Source of the DNA: Sipunculus nudus
Taxonomy: Eukaryota > Annelida > Sipuncula > Golfingiida > Sipunculidae
Reading direction: 5' to 3'
Assembly: GCA_026874595.1 (NCBI GenBank)
Contig: CM049320.1
Coordinates: 6,635,464-6,699,463 of the forward strand
DNA: 64,000 nucleotides
Shown: positions 10,453 through 21,212 of the stretch, piece by piece
How the letters are laid out: every line of letters starts with the position of its first letter
Numbering within the stretch: position 1 is the stretch's first letter
The notes under the pieces: generated by a model
What the model saw: the letters and a program-made list of their open reading frames with translations, nothing else
Database searches by the model: none
What the model was told of the DNA's origin: nothing
Made by a program: the position numbers and the translations under genes

Positions 10453-10980
10453 GATCTAAGGGAAAGAAAGAAGATGACAAATTGACAGAATCAGTATAGA
10501 CTGTGTTATTCGGTAAGGAAAATGTAAATGTCGAAAGTTCAAAAACAGTTTGAAGAAAATATTTTTTTAAATATACATTAATATATGAGAATGAAAAAAA
10601 GTCCTTTGATTTCAAAATATAAACCATTTATTTGAAAAGTTCAAACTGTACAGTGACGAATCCGGATTTTGCTATACGGGGGACACAAAAATGCGGTCTA
10701 GAAAAAATTAAATAAAAATTACCAATTACATCTTGAAATATAAATTGGAACATACCATATATTTTTATAAAATATGTGAATCGGGTCTACCAGTGAAATA
10801 GCAATAGCTTACTCTTCGTATACAGTCAAAGCATGAGAAATTTTCATGAAAGGGATGAACTTGATATAAAGTGTCAGGTGGCTTTGATAGATGCAAGGAT
10901 ATTTTATTCGTATGCAGGGCAGCACCCCAAAAATTGGAAAGCATGTGCCCCATGCACTCTTAGAACAAAAATATCAATCT
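10453..10980. other. Spacer, no gene seen (unit 1)
   Basis: Matches 34937-35460 and 52009-52520 in the other units. AT-rich, with short open frames differing among copies. Confidence 0.45.
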
Positions 10981-11240
10981 GGACCCCAAAAGGATTCTTC
11001 GGGGTGGACTGAGTGGGGAAACTTGTGAGGTTCAAGCTTGAACCTTAAGGACGGGTTCCTTTAGAAAACTCTCGAGATTTAAAAAAAAATCTTCTATGGT
11101 TCCATCTTGAACCTCTTAAGAGGTTCCTTACGGGACATTTCAAGGTTTTTATGGTAGACTGAGTTTGTATTCTTGAAAGGTTTTTGACGGAACCTCTTGT
11201 GTAGGGTTCTTCACAAAATCTTCCAGGTTTAACTTTAAAA
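10981..11240. repeat. Palindrome-rich AGGTTC repeat
   Basis: Contains the perfect 18-bp palindrome AGGTTCAAGCTTGAACCT and several further GGTTC/GAACC inversions such as CTTAAGAGGTTCC. Copies lie at about 35460-35710 and 52520-52770. The look is that of a small non-autonomous DNA-transposon-derived repeat, but I could not find clean terminal inverted repeats or target-site duplications. Confidence 0.45.
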
Positions 11241-11454
11241 AAAACATTCTACGATGTCATACCATTCGTTTATAATAAATTAATCCAAGCTGTATTTCGA
11301 CTGCAAGGTTTCTTGTAAAGTTACACTGACCGAACGTTTGGCTGTGATTGAATATGAGATGTCAACCTTCTAATTCGCATTCAACCGCTAACTACACATA
11401 TCTGTACAAAGGTAATTACAACCAGCTTAATAACACTAGTGTATATTTTTTCAA

Positions 11455-11586
11455 GTACAAGCGTTCTTCGTGATGGACAGCGCCGATCATCTTGACGCTC
11501 TCTCCTTCACGTTGCCCATGCTGAGAAAAAATGGGGAAAATATACATGTCACAGATAAAAATGTCAAGGTTTACGGGAAACAATGA
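11455..11586 (+). pseudogene. Decayed terminal exon, relative of the 132-bp minus-strand exon (unit 1)
   Basis: Plus-strand open stretch of 43 codons plus stop, exactly the length of the minus-strand exon at 22485-22616 and alignable end to end without gaps: VQAFFVMDSADHLDALSF against VHAFIVMPGADQADVLYF, and NVKVYGKQ against NVKVFVPE. The acceptor position reads TTTTTTCAA where the intact relative has TTTTTTCAG, and the polyadenylation motif downstream reads AATAAG. All three units share these defects. It is probably a disabled paralogue in the opposite orientation; use of a CAAG acceptor one base downstream would shift the frame. Function unknown. Confidence 0.5.
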
Positions 11587-12628
11587 GAAGGCCCAAATGG
11601 GTTTTCATGGCTATAATTTCGCTTCAATGTCGCAAATAAGATTCACCAAATGAAATCAATTCCATACTTGAAATTTGTCTGTAAGAATTTTTATGAGCCT
11701 TCTCCTGTGACATGTATCAGTAACTAAGGACTTAAAAGAATCCTTGATCTTACACCGTCCCGATTTTCATAACAATCTATCCACCCATTTTAGACATCAC
11801 GAGAACACCAGAACACTGGCAGGTTAGGAATAAGGTTCTCATCTATTGTTAGGTGATCCTGGAGCTATTATCCGGGTAAACAAATTTGTTGACGGGCGGA
11901 TGGACGGACAGATGGTTAGACGAAGAGACAGACGAACATTAGGATTACTAACGGGCACCTGCTTATGATCAATAAACTAACCAGGTCTTGGAACACAAAA
12001 TGAAACCACAGCTCAAAAACCGACATTATTGCTATCATTTGATAGTCTCAAAAGTAGAAAGAGAATCGCAGAAATTAGAAAAAAACACAGATGGCGCCAC
12101 CGATTTCATGAAACTGACGGAACTAGTCATGGTCAATATTCGATGCAAGATTATTGTATCCCATGCATTGCTTATCAAGATACTAGGTTTTTGTTCGGGG
12201 TGGGGTTCTTAAAGGGCACATAGATCTGATATATGTCGTAGTGAACTTTTTAGGATTTCAAAGGGGATGTTTTCTAACTCCATAGACCTTTATATTATAC
12301 TTTTGTTGGACCGGAATAACCTAACAGATGGATTGTATCCCTGTATGAATAGCCCTTTTCGATTTGACTAGTTGTTTATTGGAGCGTTTACATTTTAATT
12401 TATAATCGACAGCATTAATAAAAGATCATGGAAAATATACAAAATTTCATGTATCGATCTTTTCGTTGTTCTTTTTTTAGTATCGATGTAATAAGAGATA
12501 AATATAATTAGCAGTTTTACATGCATTAGCATTCCGCCGTTTGCATTTGCATTTGCATCAGCAGTTGGTTTTTGACCCCCTCTTCCCAATACACATATAA
12601 ATTACTTAAACCCAGCTAATCACCAGTC
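11587..12628. other. Spacer with GGACGGACAGA-type sequence (unit 1)
   Basis: Holds a GGACGGACAGATGG / GACAGACGAACATT stretch (about 11900-11940) of a kind common at repeat ends in mollusc genomes. Around 12540-12562 there are two overlapping ATTTGCAT octamers. The open frame at 11988-12212 shows no domain. Copies at 36058-37099 and 53118-54156. Confidence 0.45.
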
Positions 12629-12733
12629 TTATTCGGAGAATTTACGTGTTTCCTCGTATATTAGTAAAACATTTGGTAATTCCTCTTGTGAAAGGTTCCG
12701 TGTGACGAAGGCATCAGCTTGTTTTACAACAAG
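12629..12733 (-). CDS. Possible terminal exon, minus strand (unit 1)
   Basis: A minus-strand open stretch ending with a stop at 12629-12631 and reading VKQADAFVTRNLSQEELP, then NVLLIYEETRKFSE. The copies in units 2 and 3 keep the frame with T, K and R replacements. The region upstream has a pyrimidine tract but reads ACTTACGG where an AG acceptor would be expected; AAACAAG slightly downstream could serve instead. No family is recognised. The exon is plausible on composition and frame conservation only. Confidence 0.25.
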   Translation of the reverse strand, partial: LVVKQADAFVTRNLSQEELPNVLLIYEETRKFSE

Positions 12734-14269
12734 CCGTAAGTAAAAAAGAGTACATGTATCTATGTTCAAAAACGGAAAAAGCATTAAACCGAAAGTGATT
12801 GATTGTGCAAATGCCGAATTGAAAGGATATAGCTGTTGGTTGTCAATACACGAAGCAGTGATAAAGTGGACTCTAGACCACCCGATCCAGTCCGTGGCAA
12901 AATGTTACAAGACTGTTTTAAAGGCCATTTGGTCTGAAATCAGTAAATTATTCTTCGTTTGCACTGTTTCTGTAATCAGATATCCCTAAAATACGAACTT
13001 ATTCAAACTTTTAGAAAACCGAATCATGATGGTGTTCCTTTTTTCAATTATATCATTTATCAATATGCCGAGCATGTTATCACCCTTTACCTCAGCACAT
13101 GATGATGCAATAAGAATTAAGAGGAGAACCTTGTACTTCCTGAGCAAACTCATCTTTTCCTAGGCGTATTGGCTTTGTTGGATCGACAATGAAATCGACA
13201 TGCACATAAATTTATTATTAAATCGCACGACAATGAACTCGTTATCATTGTGTCGTCATAGAGCCCCGATTGCCTTTTATAAACACAATTATAAAGTCGA
13301 TGTTGATTGATAACCTTCTTTTACGCCCACCAAATTTGAAGCTTGATCTCATAATCCACAAACCATTATTATTGATTATACTGTTTAATTTTATCAAATG
13401 TTTTTTTATTGTGCAAAAAATGTTTGTATGTTTATTGCTTTACAACACCAATTTATCCACATTTCTCCTTTATAATTGAACTAGGAATGTTCTCCTTGGT
13501 TTTCGAATATAGCCCCCCACTATCAACACCCAAATAATCTCAGTAATTGAAGGGCGAAGGACTTATTTGTAAATTCTTATTTTTACACCTTTATATGTCA
13601 ACACGTAAGCCGTTACGATGCATACATTCATCCGACCCCCTATCGTTTGTATTTAGGTAACATTTTTCCCGATGTTTGATCATTCTATGATTGATTCCTT
13701 GAGTTTCGCCGATGATAAACTAACTCAAAAATTGGTAAGACTCCTTTATATTGAGATTTCTACCTCATCTTAGCTGCTCTGTGATCGCAAAACCAGTCAG
13801 GGTTTACCATTTTAGAAGGTGAATGTTATGTGTAAAACCAGCACCGTCATTTGGGTAAAGGTTACTTACAATCAAGTACAATGGATCAGCGAGTTGCATC
13901 AACGATCTACACCTGCGGCATTTATGTAGACTGCGCTTTTCACCTGCGATGTTTAACAAAGTACTTTGCCACATAAAAGTGCGTCATACAAAAATACATG
14001 AAAGATCATTTACTTTACAACCCGTAGATGGCAGCATTAGTCTATGACAAGGAGTACTCCATGGAAACACGACTACAGCTTCGACCAAAAAGCATCAATT
14101 CATTGGATATAAACGCTACATTTAAAAGCTATATGTTAAATAACGAAAGATTACAATTATTGTAAATGGTTTATTATGATCAGGATTATAGCTAGCATAA
14201 AAAGAAAATCAACGACTTTCTGGAACACATGGCATATATTAACTGCGATATTAAATGTAATAAATACAG
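12734..14269. other. Spacer, no secure gene (unit 1)
   Basis: AT-rich. Short open frames (12762-12989, 13270-13479) are broken by indels in units 2 and 3. The matching stretch of unit 3 (55.2-55.8 kb) is where its sequence switches from unit-2-like to unit-1-like. Confidence 0.45.
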
Positions 14270-14364
14270 TAGAGCTTCTGGGAGAGTCGGATGAATTACA
14301 AAGAATCCCTAAAAAGCAAAATGAAATGGACACCAGATCATACGACAACGTTGTACGGTATTAA
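14270..14364 (+). CDS. Possible short terminal exon ending SYDNVVRY (unit 1)
   Basis: After an acceptor-like AATAAATACAG the frame reads VELLGESDELQRIPKKQNEM, then DTRSYDNVVRY and a stop. It looks like a short acidic/basic C-terminal tail with a YxN motif. The unit 3 copy (55797-55891) is intact with TTSYDNVV; unit 2 has lost five bases at the exon start (near 38743). No family is recognised. Confidence 0.25.
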
Positions 14365-15270
14365 TGTCGTAAATAAGCTGATGCAGATAAAAATAATGTC
14401 TTATCACTAATGCATTAAGTCTTAGATGGGAAAATTAACCTCATAAGCGAGTCGAAGTACCATGTACACCTAAACCAAAATGAAAGGCCTAAGCGTGATT
14501 CAAAAACGGGCATCATTGATATGGCAGTCAAAGAGAGAACATTGTGTACAATTCAGATTGACGTACAAAAAAACAGCATGATTTTACGTTCCTGTGAATG
14601 CGCTACTCAGTAGGCATTTGTGTTGGGATGTTTAACCTAACTTTGGATTCAAGACACGTGAAGACAGATTTGCCAATATGCAGAGTTCAAACAGATTTTT
14701 TTGTGTGCGCGAGGTAGATGTTATATATTAAAAAGTTAACGATTGGCCTTGTTGTGTCAAGAAGGGACACTGTACTTTAGGCCTTGAGGCGCCAAAAATG
14801 ACGAAAATATTTGCACTCACAAAGAGCTTTACAGTACGGTCCTCGATGCCAGATGAAAAGTCACTCTCACGCTTGCACGCTTTTTGTGGTCACTCGGATC
14901 TCAGAATGCCGAAATGGCACTTGCGTAAATGTTTAGATTTAATAATCTGAAAGTATTTCCACGTTTCAAGCAGGAACTAGTATCAGTCCTCATTCTGTTT
15001 AACAAAACTTGTCAGCATCTTGGTAAGAAATTATTCCCTTCCGTCTGATGACACTTGACAGACTGACACAATATGATGTGTAATCTGTTAAAGCATGAAG
15101 ACAAAATGGAGCCGCTCCCATAGTGGTTTCACTGCAGCTGCTGCTTTTTAAGTATTGCACTTGTTGTACAATGTTGTTTTGTCATTCTGTGCTCAGTCTC
15201 TAAACAAAATTATTGGGGTTACATTGAATGATTTTTTTACCTATAACTTAATGTTTCCACTCGCTTGTAG
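14365..15270. other. Spacer, no secure gene (unit 1)
   Basis: Unit 2 has a 116-codon open frame in the matching place (39066-39416) that units 1 and 3 interrupt with small indels, so it is not treated as a gene. Confidence 0.45.
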
Positions 15271-15582
15271 GGAGTCTCGGTGCACGGATCATCATATCTG
15301 CAGTCCTACGCGGATCCAACGAACCATCGCTATGCCAGACTATGAATAATTTTACTTCTCTCGGAAACCGATCTAAAAATTACATGCGAATTTATGTGTT
15401 ACGCAGAAAAAAATAGTCTACAAATGCGGAAATTTACCAGCAAACACTCTATCCGGCAGGGTATGAATGCCAGCTCTTGCACAGTTGCTACTGTTGTTGT
15501 CACTGTGGAAACTACTGCTGGGCGGCAGCAACATCACTTACCTTCAGTGACGCCTTTCGGCAAAACGAGTCACTATAAAATG
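15271..15582 (+). pseudogene. Nonsense-containing copy of the 104-codon candidate exon (unit 1)
   Basis: Same acceptor as 56796-57107, but the codon TGG is TGA at 15343-15345, and an extra A before the normal stop removes it. Confidence 0.3.
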
Positions 15583-16181
15583 AAGGCCTATCTCTCCATA
15601 TGAGTGCAACGACATACACCAATATGAATATCACTTTATAAAATTAAACTTCCACGTATCTCGTGTCACTAAGACCAGGTAGATTTAATTTTTGGCCGAG
15701 ATCCCCCGAGATCCAATCGATATCCTACGCCGTTTAAGGTGGTCTCCACTCCAACAGAAATGTACAAATCAACTACATTTAGAGCATGCGAAACAAAGAT
15801 TATGAAGTCGGATAAGTCGTGAGCGTGGCAAGGGTACGTCTCCAATGGGCATCCTACTGGCTACGGTCCCGCTTACAGGACCATTTAAGTTGCTTTTTCT
15901 CTGTTCCAACGCCAAAAATAGGTATCGCCACCCCGCGGTCAATTATACAGCTTATTTCCAGTTTTCTGGCAGGCTATTTTATGATAAAATGTGACCCTAG
16001 GTTGCGTCTTTTGGTACAACATATCGTGTTTCATTTGGCACATATAACAGAAAACATGAATATTCAAGCCGCGACAGGACTAGCATTTCATTGATACAAT
16101 ATATCCTTCAGTCAATTTGTTCTTATTTACATTATTGACTTTGAATATTGGAAATCTTGCATGCATTTCTGAACTTTAAGC
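15583..16181. other. Spacer, no secure gene (unit 1)
   Basis: Overlapping open frames (for example 15819-16094; 57216-57518 and 57343-57618 in unit 3) are in competing frames, and unit 2 interrupts them with a 107-bp insertion. None is accepted. Confidence 0.45.
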
Positions 16182-16358
16182 AGTATAAAGTGCAACTGTG
16201 GTGGGAGTTCATGCTACGGCGCTGGTCGTTGCAGTCAGGACAGAGCTTTTCCTGACACTTGCACTTCAGATCGGAGCCGACTTACAGGGATTTTTGGGGT
16301 TTTGTATATTGACAGAGAAGATAATATTAAGCCTATCGCAAATCATCCTAAAATATAG
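16182..16358 (+). CDS. Possible Cys-rich terminal exon (unit 1)
   Basis: Open from an acceptor-like TTTAAG/CAG to a stop at 16356-16358. It reads SIKCNCGGSSCYGAGRCSQD, then RAFPDTCTSDRSRLTGIFGV and finally NHPKI. Five cysteines in the spacing C-x-C-x4-C-x5-C-x8-C suggest a small disulfide-rich module or the end of one, as in secreted or extracellular proteins; I cannot name the family. Unit 3 keeps all five cysteines and unit 2 has lost two. The competing frame over the same bases is hydrophobic and less protein-like. Confidence 0.35.
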   Translation, partial: SIKCNCGGSSCYGAGRCSQDRAFPDTCTSDRSRLTGIFGVLYIDREDNIKPIANHPKI

Positions 16359-18006
16359 GACTTATCATATGCTTTCAACCCTGTCGAATCACCTCTCCTG
16401 AATCTGTTTCAGTTTTAGAAAACGCGCGATACCGACTTGTAGCAGACGATCGTCTTGCGTGTACGTGCAATGCGCATATTCATAGAAAAGTTTAGATGCC
16501 TACGTGACAGACGTGCTAATGTATTCTTAAAAATATCATTGCTCCCTTAGAAGGAGTAATACTTTGAAAATTACTTTTAAATGGAAAGGATCTTGAATTA
16601 TAAGCTTTTAGCCATAAACACCATCTTGAGAATAACATCTTCAGCCTAAGATATAAAAGAGAATCGAATCATGTAAATCTAAATGACTGTCCTACTATAT
16701 CCCAAATAGGTTCTCAATTCAATTAATCAAAATAATATTATTCCTTGTTGATTATTCCGTATATAAAGAACCCATTATTTCCACATTTTAAGGAGAAAAT
16801 ACATACATACATTTATTGTAAAAATATGATTGATTTTAGCAATCTTAATCCGGCGATCATATACCAGTCACCGTGTCACTCAGTGTATTCGCAAGTGACA
16901 TTTTCATTAATAATCGTTGTTATTTAATACATAAAAACATTAGAAAACAATACGTTTACACAAGTGGACAGGTTTAAAAAAAACTATGTTGAAACAATGG
17001 ACATGTTACACCCAGACACTCGATATAGATATTTGTATCCCATTCTATCACCCTTACGATTTACTGCTAATCTCAAGTTTTAGCTTAAACACTTCGTTAT
17101 TTATGTTGTCCATTTTAACAAAACAATCACTGCAAGCAATAATGACAAAAAGCTAAACCATTATTTTACTTGGTGCATCCTATTTTGAGGATGTATAGAA
17201 CGGCATTACAGAGTACAATATCCGATTGTTATATATAATATATGAATTTCCTTTTAAATGCACACAAATTTTAATAATTCTTAACAATTACATCAAATCA
17301 CTGACAATTATTATTGCAGGTGTGAAAAACACCTATCACTTTAACTATGACTCTCCATTGTATACACAGGGCACACCTGCGCTTTCAAGGTGGAGCCAGG
17401 GTTGGGAAATAAGGATTCCATACCAGCAAACCTTATTATAAAAAAAAACTTTAAAATGGTCTCTGGGTCTGGGAAGGGGTCCAAACCGAAATATTTTGTT
17501 TCAAACCTTTGCAAAACGTTGTTGTGACCGGAAAAGGAGGATGCCCCAGACCCTCTGTGTCAAACCCGCTAGTGGCATTTTCACACCTTTGGACAAGAAA
17601 CTAAAAATTAGCTCTCAATACCGATTAAACTCTGACGGGAAATCCGAGTAGGGATTACTGATTTAAATTTATACCAAAACCCACATCATAACAATGAAGA
17701 TACACAACGTTTCACTTTAATTTCACCATTATTAAAAAAAATGTTTTTCGTTATCATATCATCCATCCATCCACATAATCAAGTTTCATACATCTGGCTT
17801 ATTTCCTTTGTGTGTCTATGTTCAGCACTAGCATCTTCATTATGGGAACATGATTATCTTGTTGCCTTATTTGGTCATGTTTAATACAGATTAAGTTGGT
17901 GAGCTCGATACAATACTAGTTATAATATGCACAACCCCATAAATTAACTTTCAAATAAATGTAAACAGACAGGTCGGATAAATAAATTGAAATATATTAT
18001 TTCCAG
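16359..18006. other. Spacer, no secure gene (unit 1)
   Basis: Unit 2 lacks about 160 bp of this region (between GTCGAATC and TTGAAAATTAC, near 40965). The open frame seen in unit 3 at 58914-59174 is basic and Cys-containing but is interrupted in units 1 and 2. Confidence 0.4.
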
Positions 18007-18227
18007 ATATTTTGTGCATACATTTTATACACAAGGCAGACATTTGTAAAGAATTAAAGCTTGTGAAAGAGAAAGTATTCTATACTCTTCTGGATGGTAC
18101 TATGTTTGATGGAATTGTTTCCTATCTTGTGTCATTTCATCAGTATCAAAACATAGACCGAGGGTCATTTATCAGCCCATGTGGAAAAAAACTTGATAAT
18201 TCAAATCATTCTAGAGAATTTACCTAA
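18007..18227 (+). CDS. Weak exon candidate (unit 1)
   Basis: After the acceptor ATTATTTCCAG a plus-strand frame is open to a stop at 18225-18227, reading KADICKELKLVKEKVFYTLL then DGTMFDGIVSYLVSF. Copies at 42418-42638 and 59531-59751 keep the frame and stop but show many replacements, so constraint is doubtful. No family is recognised. Its 3' end overlaps the minus-strand candidate exon at 42635-42777. Confidence 0.22.
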
Positions 18228-18354
18228 GAATGTTTCTAAATGTGAGTGACTTCTGAAAACATGTTTGAGAGACGGTTCCTGTGACTCTCACGGTGCCGTT
18301 CGGTATCAACAAGTGCCTGCGGTTGCCGTGGCGACAGGAAGATACGTCATCAGT

Positions 18355-19040
18355 TTCCGCAGACATTTGATTAAAGCCGTTTAGGGTGAAAGGAATTATA
18401 CGTAGTTGACACATCTAATTTTATCATTAATACTATCAATATTGTTTAAATTTTCATACCTGACCTCACAAGCAAATGTTGCCCTATATTTGGCTCTCAG
18501 CCTCGGCAAATTCCTGCCTAGCACGTTAATTTAAACATATCATATATCCTCTTATTACAATTCAGATGCGATAATGTACATGTTTGTATTCATTGTAATA
18601 TTAGGAGTAGATTAAAAATGAAGAAAAGTCTGATCAACAGGGGTGTAACAATACACAGAAGATACCATGCATTGAAATGCTAGCCCTCGATTAAATCGAT
18701 TATTAAGCTCTGATTCGATTCATTTCGAATATTAATTTTATTTTCTGCATGTACTACCCCGAAGGCCTGTGTGACCTTTCAAATATGACAAAGCAGTTAT
18801 CGATGTCGAAGCTCTTTAAAAAACAGCTTTAAATAAGCTAACCACATATTCTTTATCCATTGAATGCTAAGTGTTCACGTAAAATCAAATGAAGTTGGTG
18901 AACTGTCTAGGGACAGACATTGGCCAATGACAAAACAAGACTAGAGTGGCATCTGAGACTGAATTTCTACCTTGGTGGAATTTTAGCCATATTCTCTGCA
19001 CATAATTTTTATATTAAATCCTATATATTGTCACTGAATG
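18355..19040. other. Spacer, no gene seen
   Basis: Matches 43109-43790 and 60211-60890. The left breakpoint of the 5.2-kb duplication (18804) lies here. The short frame 18920-19102 is open in every copy but ends in homopolymer G and differs after it, so it is not called. Confidence 0.45.
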
Positions 19041-19049
19041 TCAAACGGG

Positions 19050-19077
19050 ATCGGGGGGGATGGGGGGGGGGGGGGCC
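19050..19077. repeat. Poly-G tracts of varying length
   Basis: G-runs broken by a single AT. The equivalent tracts are at about 24282-24307, 43800-43838 and 60902-60919, with different lengths in every copy. A second G-run follows about 130 bp downstream (19204-19219). They could form G-quadruplexes. Confidence 0.9.
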
Positions 19078-19285
19078 ACCATTGTTATTTGTTCGTTGTT
19101 AACGGAGTTTGATGAAATTTTCTGGATAGCTCAGCAATGAAACAAGGAACAATTGATTAAATTTGGGGCCGATCCATGCGTAAAAAAGCTCTGGTGATTT
19201 TTTTTGGGGGGGGAGGGGGTCTATTGCATAGTTGCTTACAATTAGATTTAGCAGGTGACGATATTAACATATTTTGAGAGAGTCG

Positions 19286-19293
19286 TGACGTCA
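19286..19293. promoter_or_regulatory. TGACGTCA (CRE/ATF-type) palindrome
   Basis: Perfect 8-bp CREB/ATF core, conserved in all copies (24518-24525, 44051-44058, 61133-61140). A single short match is weak evidence for function. Confidence 0.2.
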
Positions 19294-19494
19294 TAAAGCA
19301 CAAGGACATCACTCCATGTGTACGTGCCGTTTCCCTGAAAGGTGTCAGTATATCAACGTAAAACAGGGTTGCGGGACACGGTTGTTTGTAGTTGTTTTAA
19401 TAGTCCGGGGCCCTGTTTTAATAAGAAAATAAATGATTTAAGCTCCCCCCAAAAAACCCACCCCAACAGGGACTAAAAATCCGACTTTGGCAAG

Positions 19495-19690
19495 TTTCGA
19501 GGGCTAGTTTCTTCAGTAGTAGCGTGTAAGATTCCTTATCTACTGAATATGGAATATGTGTTGAGAGATTTCATATGAACCTGCTCGGCTAAGATTCGAA
19601 GGCAAGTTTCTTCAGTAGTGCGTGTAAGATTCCTTTTCTACGGAATATGGATCGTGTGTTGAGAGATTTCATATGAACCTGCACGGCGAC
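19495..19690 (+). repeat. Two-copy 98-bp direct repeat
   Basis: The block TTTCTTCAGTAGT...GTGTAAGATTCC...GAGAGATTTCATATGAACCT occurs twice in tandem with about 10 per cent differences. Also present at about 24725-24920, 44255-44450 and 61330-61530. Confidence 0.85.
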
Positions 19691-19931
19691 ATGCATTTTT
19701 TTCTATGTGATGCCCCTTAATAACATCCGTAAACTAAAAAATCGGTTAAAAGTACAGTACAGGTGACCTGACTAAAACTGTCTTCCCGTCTGATGGTGTG
19801 TCCTTATTTTTCTCGCTCCCACGTGAAGCTTACTTAAGGATTGAACAAATTTTATCAGATGAACATAAAAGTAAGACAATATGAAACTTTTTTTTCAAAT
19901 AAAAAAATAAGGTAGAGTAATGGCAGTTCGT

Positions 19932-20053
19932 GGCAATTCACTTATATTGCACTTTTACCCAAATTCGCTAAGTGTATCGATCGCGTGTTCGTGGCAGTTC
20001 ACTTATATTGCACTTTTACCAAAATTCGCTACGTGTAGCGATCGTTCTTGCTG
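19932..20053 (+). repeat. Two-copy 61-bp direct repeat with CGATCG palindromes
   Basis: GGCAATTCACTTATATTGCA and GGCAGTTCACTTATATTGCA start 61 bp apart. Each copy ends in a self-complementary patch around CTACGTGTAGCGATCG. Copies at about 25163-25285, 44693-44815 and 61780-61893. Confidence 0.85.
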
Positions 20054-20431
20054 GATATAAAAGCATTCCGGTTGCCGGGTCCGCGCATGAGGAATCTCAA
20101 AACGTTTACCGATTTTATACGCTTTCCCGTACATCTTAGCTTTAGTCTGCAAAAATATTCGACTTTGCCTGTTTATTACTTCTCCCTGGCGGCAGGGGTA
20201 ATGTTTTTGCGAGTGTTGGTTTGTTTCATTGCTTGTTAGCACTAATAGTTAAACAGTTGACGGACTTTGATGATGAAATCTTCAGAATAGCAATGATCGA
20301 AGGAAAAATTGATTAAATAATGATACAAAAACTTTCTTGATCCAGGAGTATTTTGAAAGAAAATACCGCTATAAGGCTAATGAACTGATTTAACGGAGGT
20401 CTGCGCTCTCTGAGTGTTTTTTTTTTTCTAG

Positions 20432-20641
20432 TTGAAGGATGCGACACTGGTATGGGATACATCTATGTACCGTTTTCAGGAATCTCCTGCTTCCGGCTTC
20501 AAGTATAGGAAAAGAACAACTGGAAAGATACAAACAGTTGGTGTAACCAGGAGTGATCTGGTTTCCATAGAAACGAAGAAGGAGCAGGAACATCTGGCTG
20601 ACGTCATCAGGCGCAACTCATGTCTCTATCCCACTGCTTAA
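20432..20641 (+). pseudogene. Decayed C-type lectin domain exon (unit 1, left copy)
   Basis: Preceded by a strong pyrimidine-tract acceptor (poly-T then CTAG). The frame ends in SDLVSIETKKEQEHLADVIR, the classic second-helix segment of a C-type lectin domain. The upstream CTLD hallmarks are present only in shifted frames: FQES followed by a Cys-containing stretch, then NNWKDTNSWCNQE, the usual W-x-x-A/T...C motif. At least two or three single-base indels therefore separate the parts, and they are shared by all copies. Only the N-terminal half of the domain remains; no sugar-binding EPN/QPD or WND motif is seen. Intact relatives are secreted or membrane carbohydrate-binding proteins. The family call rests on these motifs and is fairly good; the pseudogene status is clear. 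Confidence 0.55.
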
Positions 20642-20706
20642 TAATATGAATTATAATAATAAGAAAAGTAATAAAGTAATTATAATTATAGTCATTACAT
20701 AATAAA

Positions 20707-20707
20707 A

Positions 20708-20757
<50 letters not shown>
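20707..20757. repeat. (TTA)n microsatellite
   Basis: ATT/TTA trinucleotide run of varying length in each copy: about 25939-25987, 45470-45504 and 62537-62584. Confidence 0.95.
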
Positions 20758-20759
<2 letters not shown>

Positions 20760-21070
20760 TATAAACGTATGCAGAATAATTTTCACAGTAGCTTTTAGAT
20801 AAAATCACGGAAAATGTTTGAAGTATAATACCCCGGAAAATTTTAATGTTAACAATGTCTAAATTAATGTTTACTTTATCATACAGTCGCTTGTCTTAAT
20901 GAAAATATAACCTTCTATTATGTAACAACTTATTTGAGCTTAATATTGTATAAAATAGTATACTTTGAAATAAAATGTTTTGCCATGTTATTTTTCGTGT
21001 AATGTTTGCTTGTAAGTTAGTGTTGTTTTAAGAGTCTTAGAGCAAGAACAAATATTGGGTTTGTCGACAG

Positions 21071-21212
21071 GTGGAACGTGAAATATTCCATGGACCTGGG
21101 GCAGTACTCACAGTGTCCTTGTAAGCAGAAGATTTTATTCGCGCGCGACGATCGTGAACACGGAATCTTCTTATTGACTCATCTTCGAGTCCGAAACATG
21201 CGAGACCTGTGA
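21071..21212 (+). pseudogene. Exon candidate with 65-bp deletion (unit 1, left copy)
   Basis: The acceptor GTCGACAG precedes GTGGAACG. Compared with unit 2 (45817-46023) 65 bp are missing after GGCAGTACTCACAG, so the frame is destroyed. The 5.2-kb duplicate at 26299-26440 has the same loss. Confidence 0.4.

Noticed and set aside
12540-12562. Overlapping ATTTGCAT octamers as a POU-factor site
   Set aside because: Simple GCATTT repeat; units 2 and 3 have changed one octamer, and no promoter is evident nearby.
20003-20242. Overlapping frames on both strands at the 61-bp doublet
   Set aside because: A unit 3 deletion of 27 bp and competing frames on both strands; no splice sites fit.
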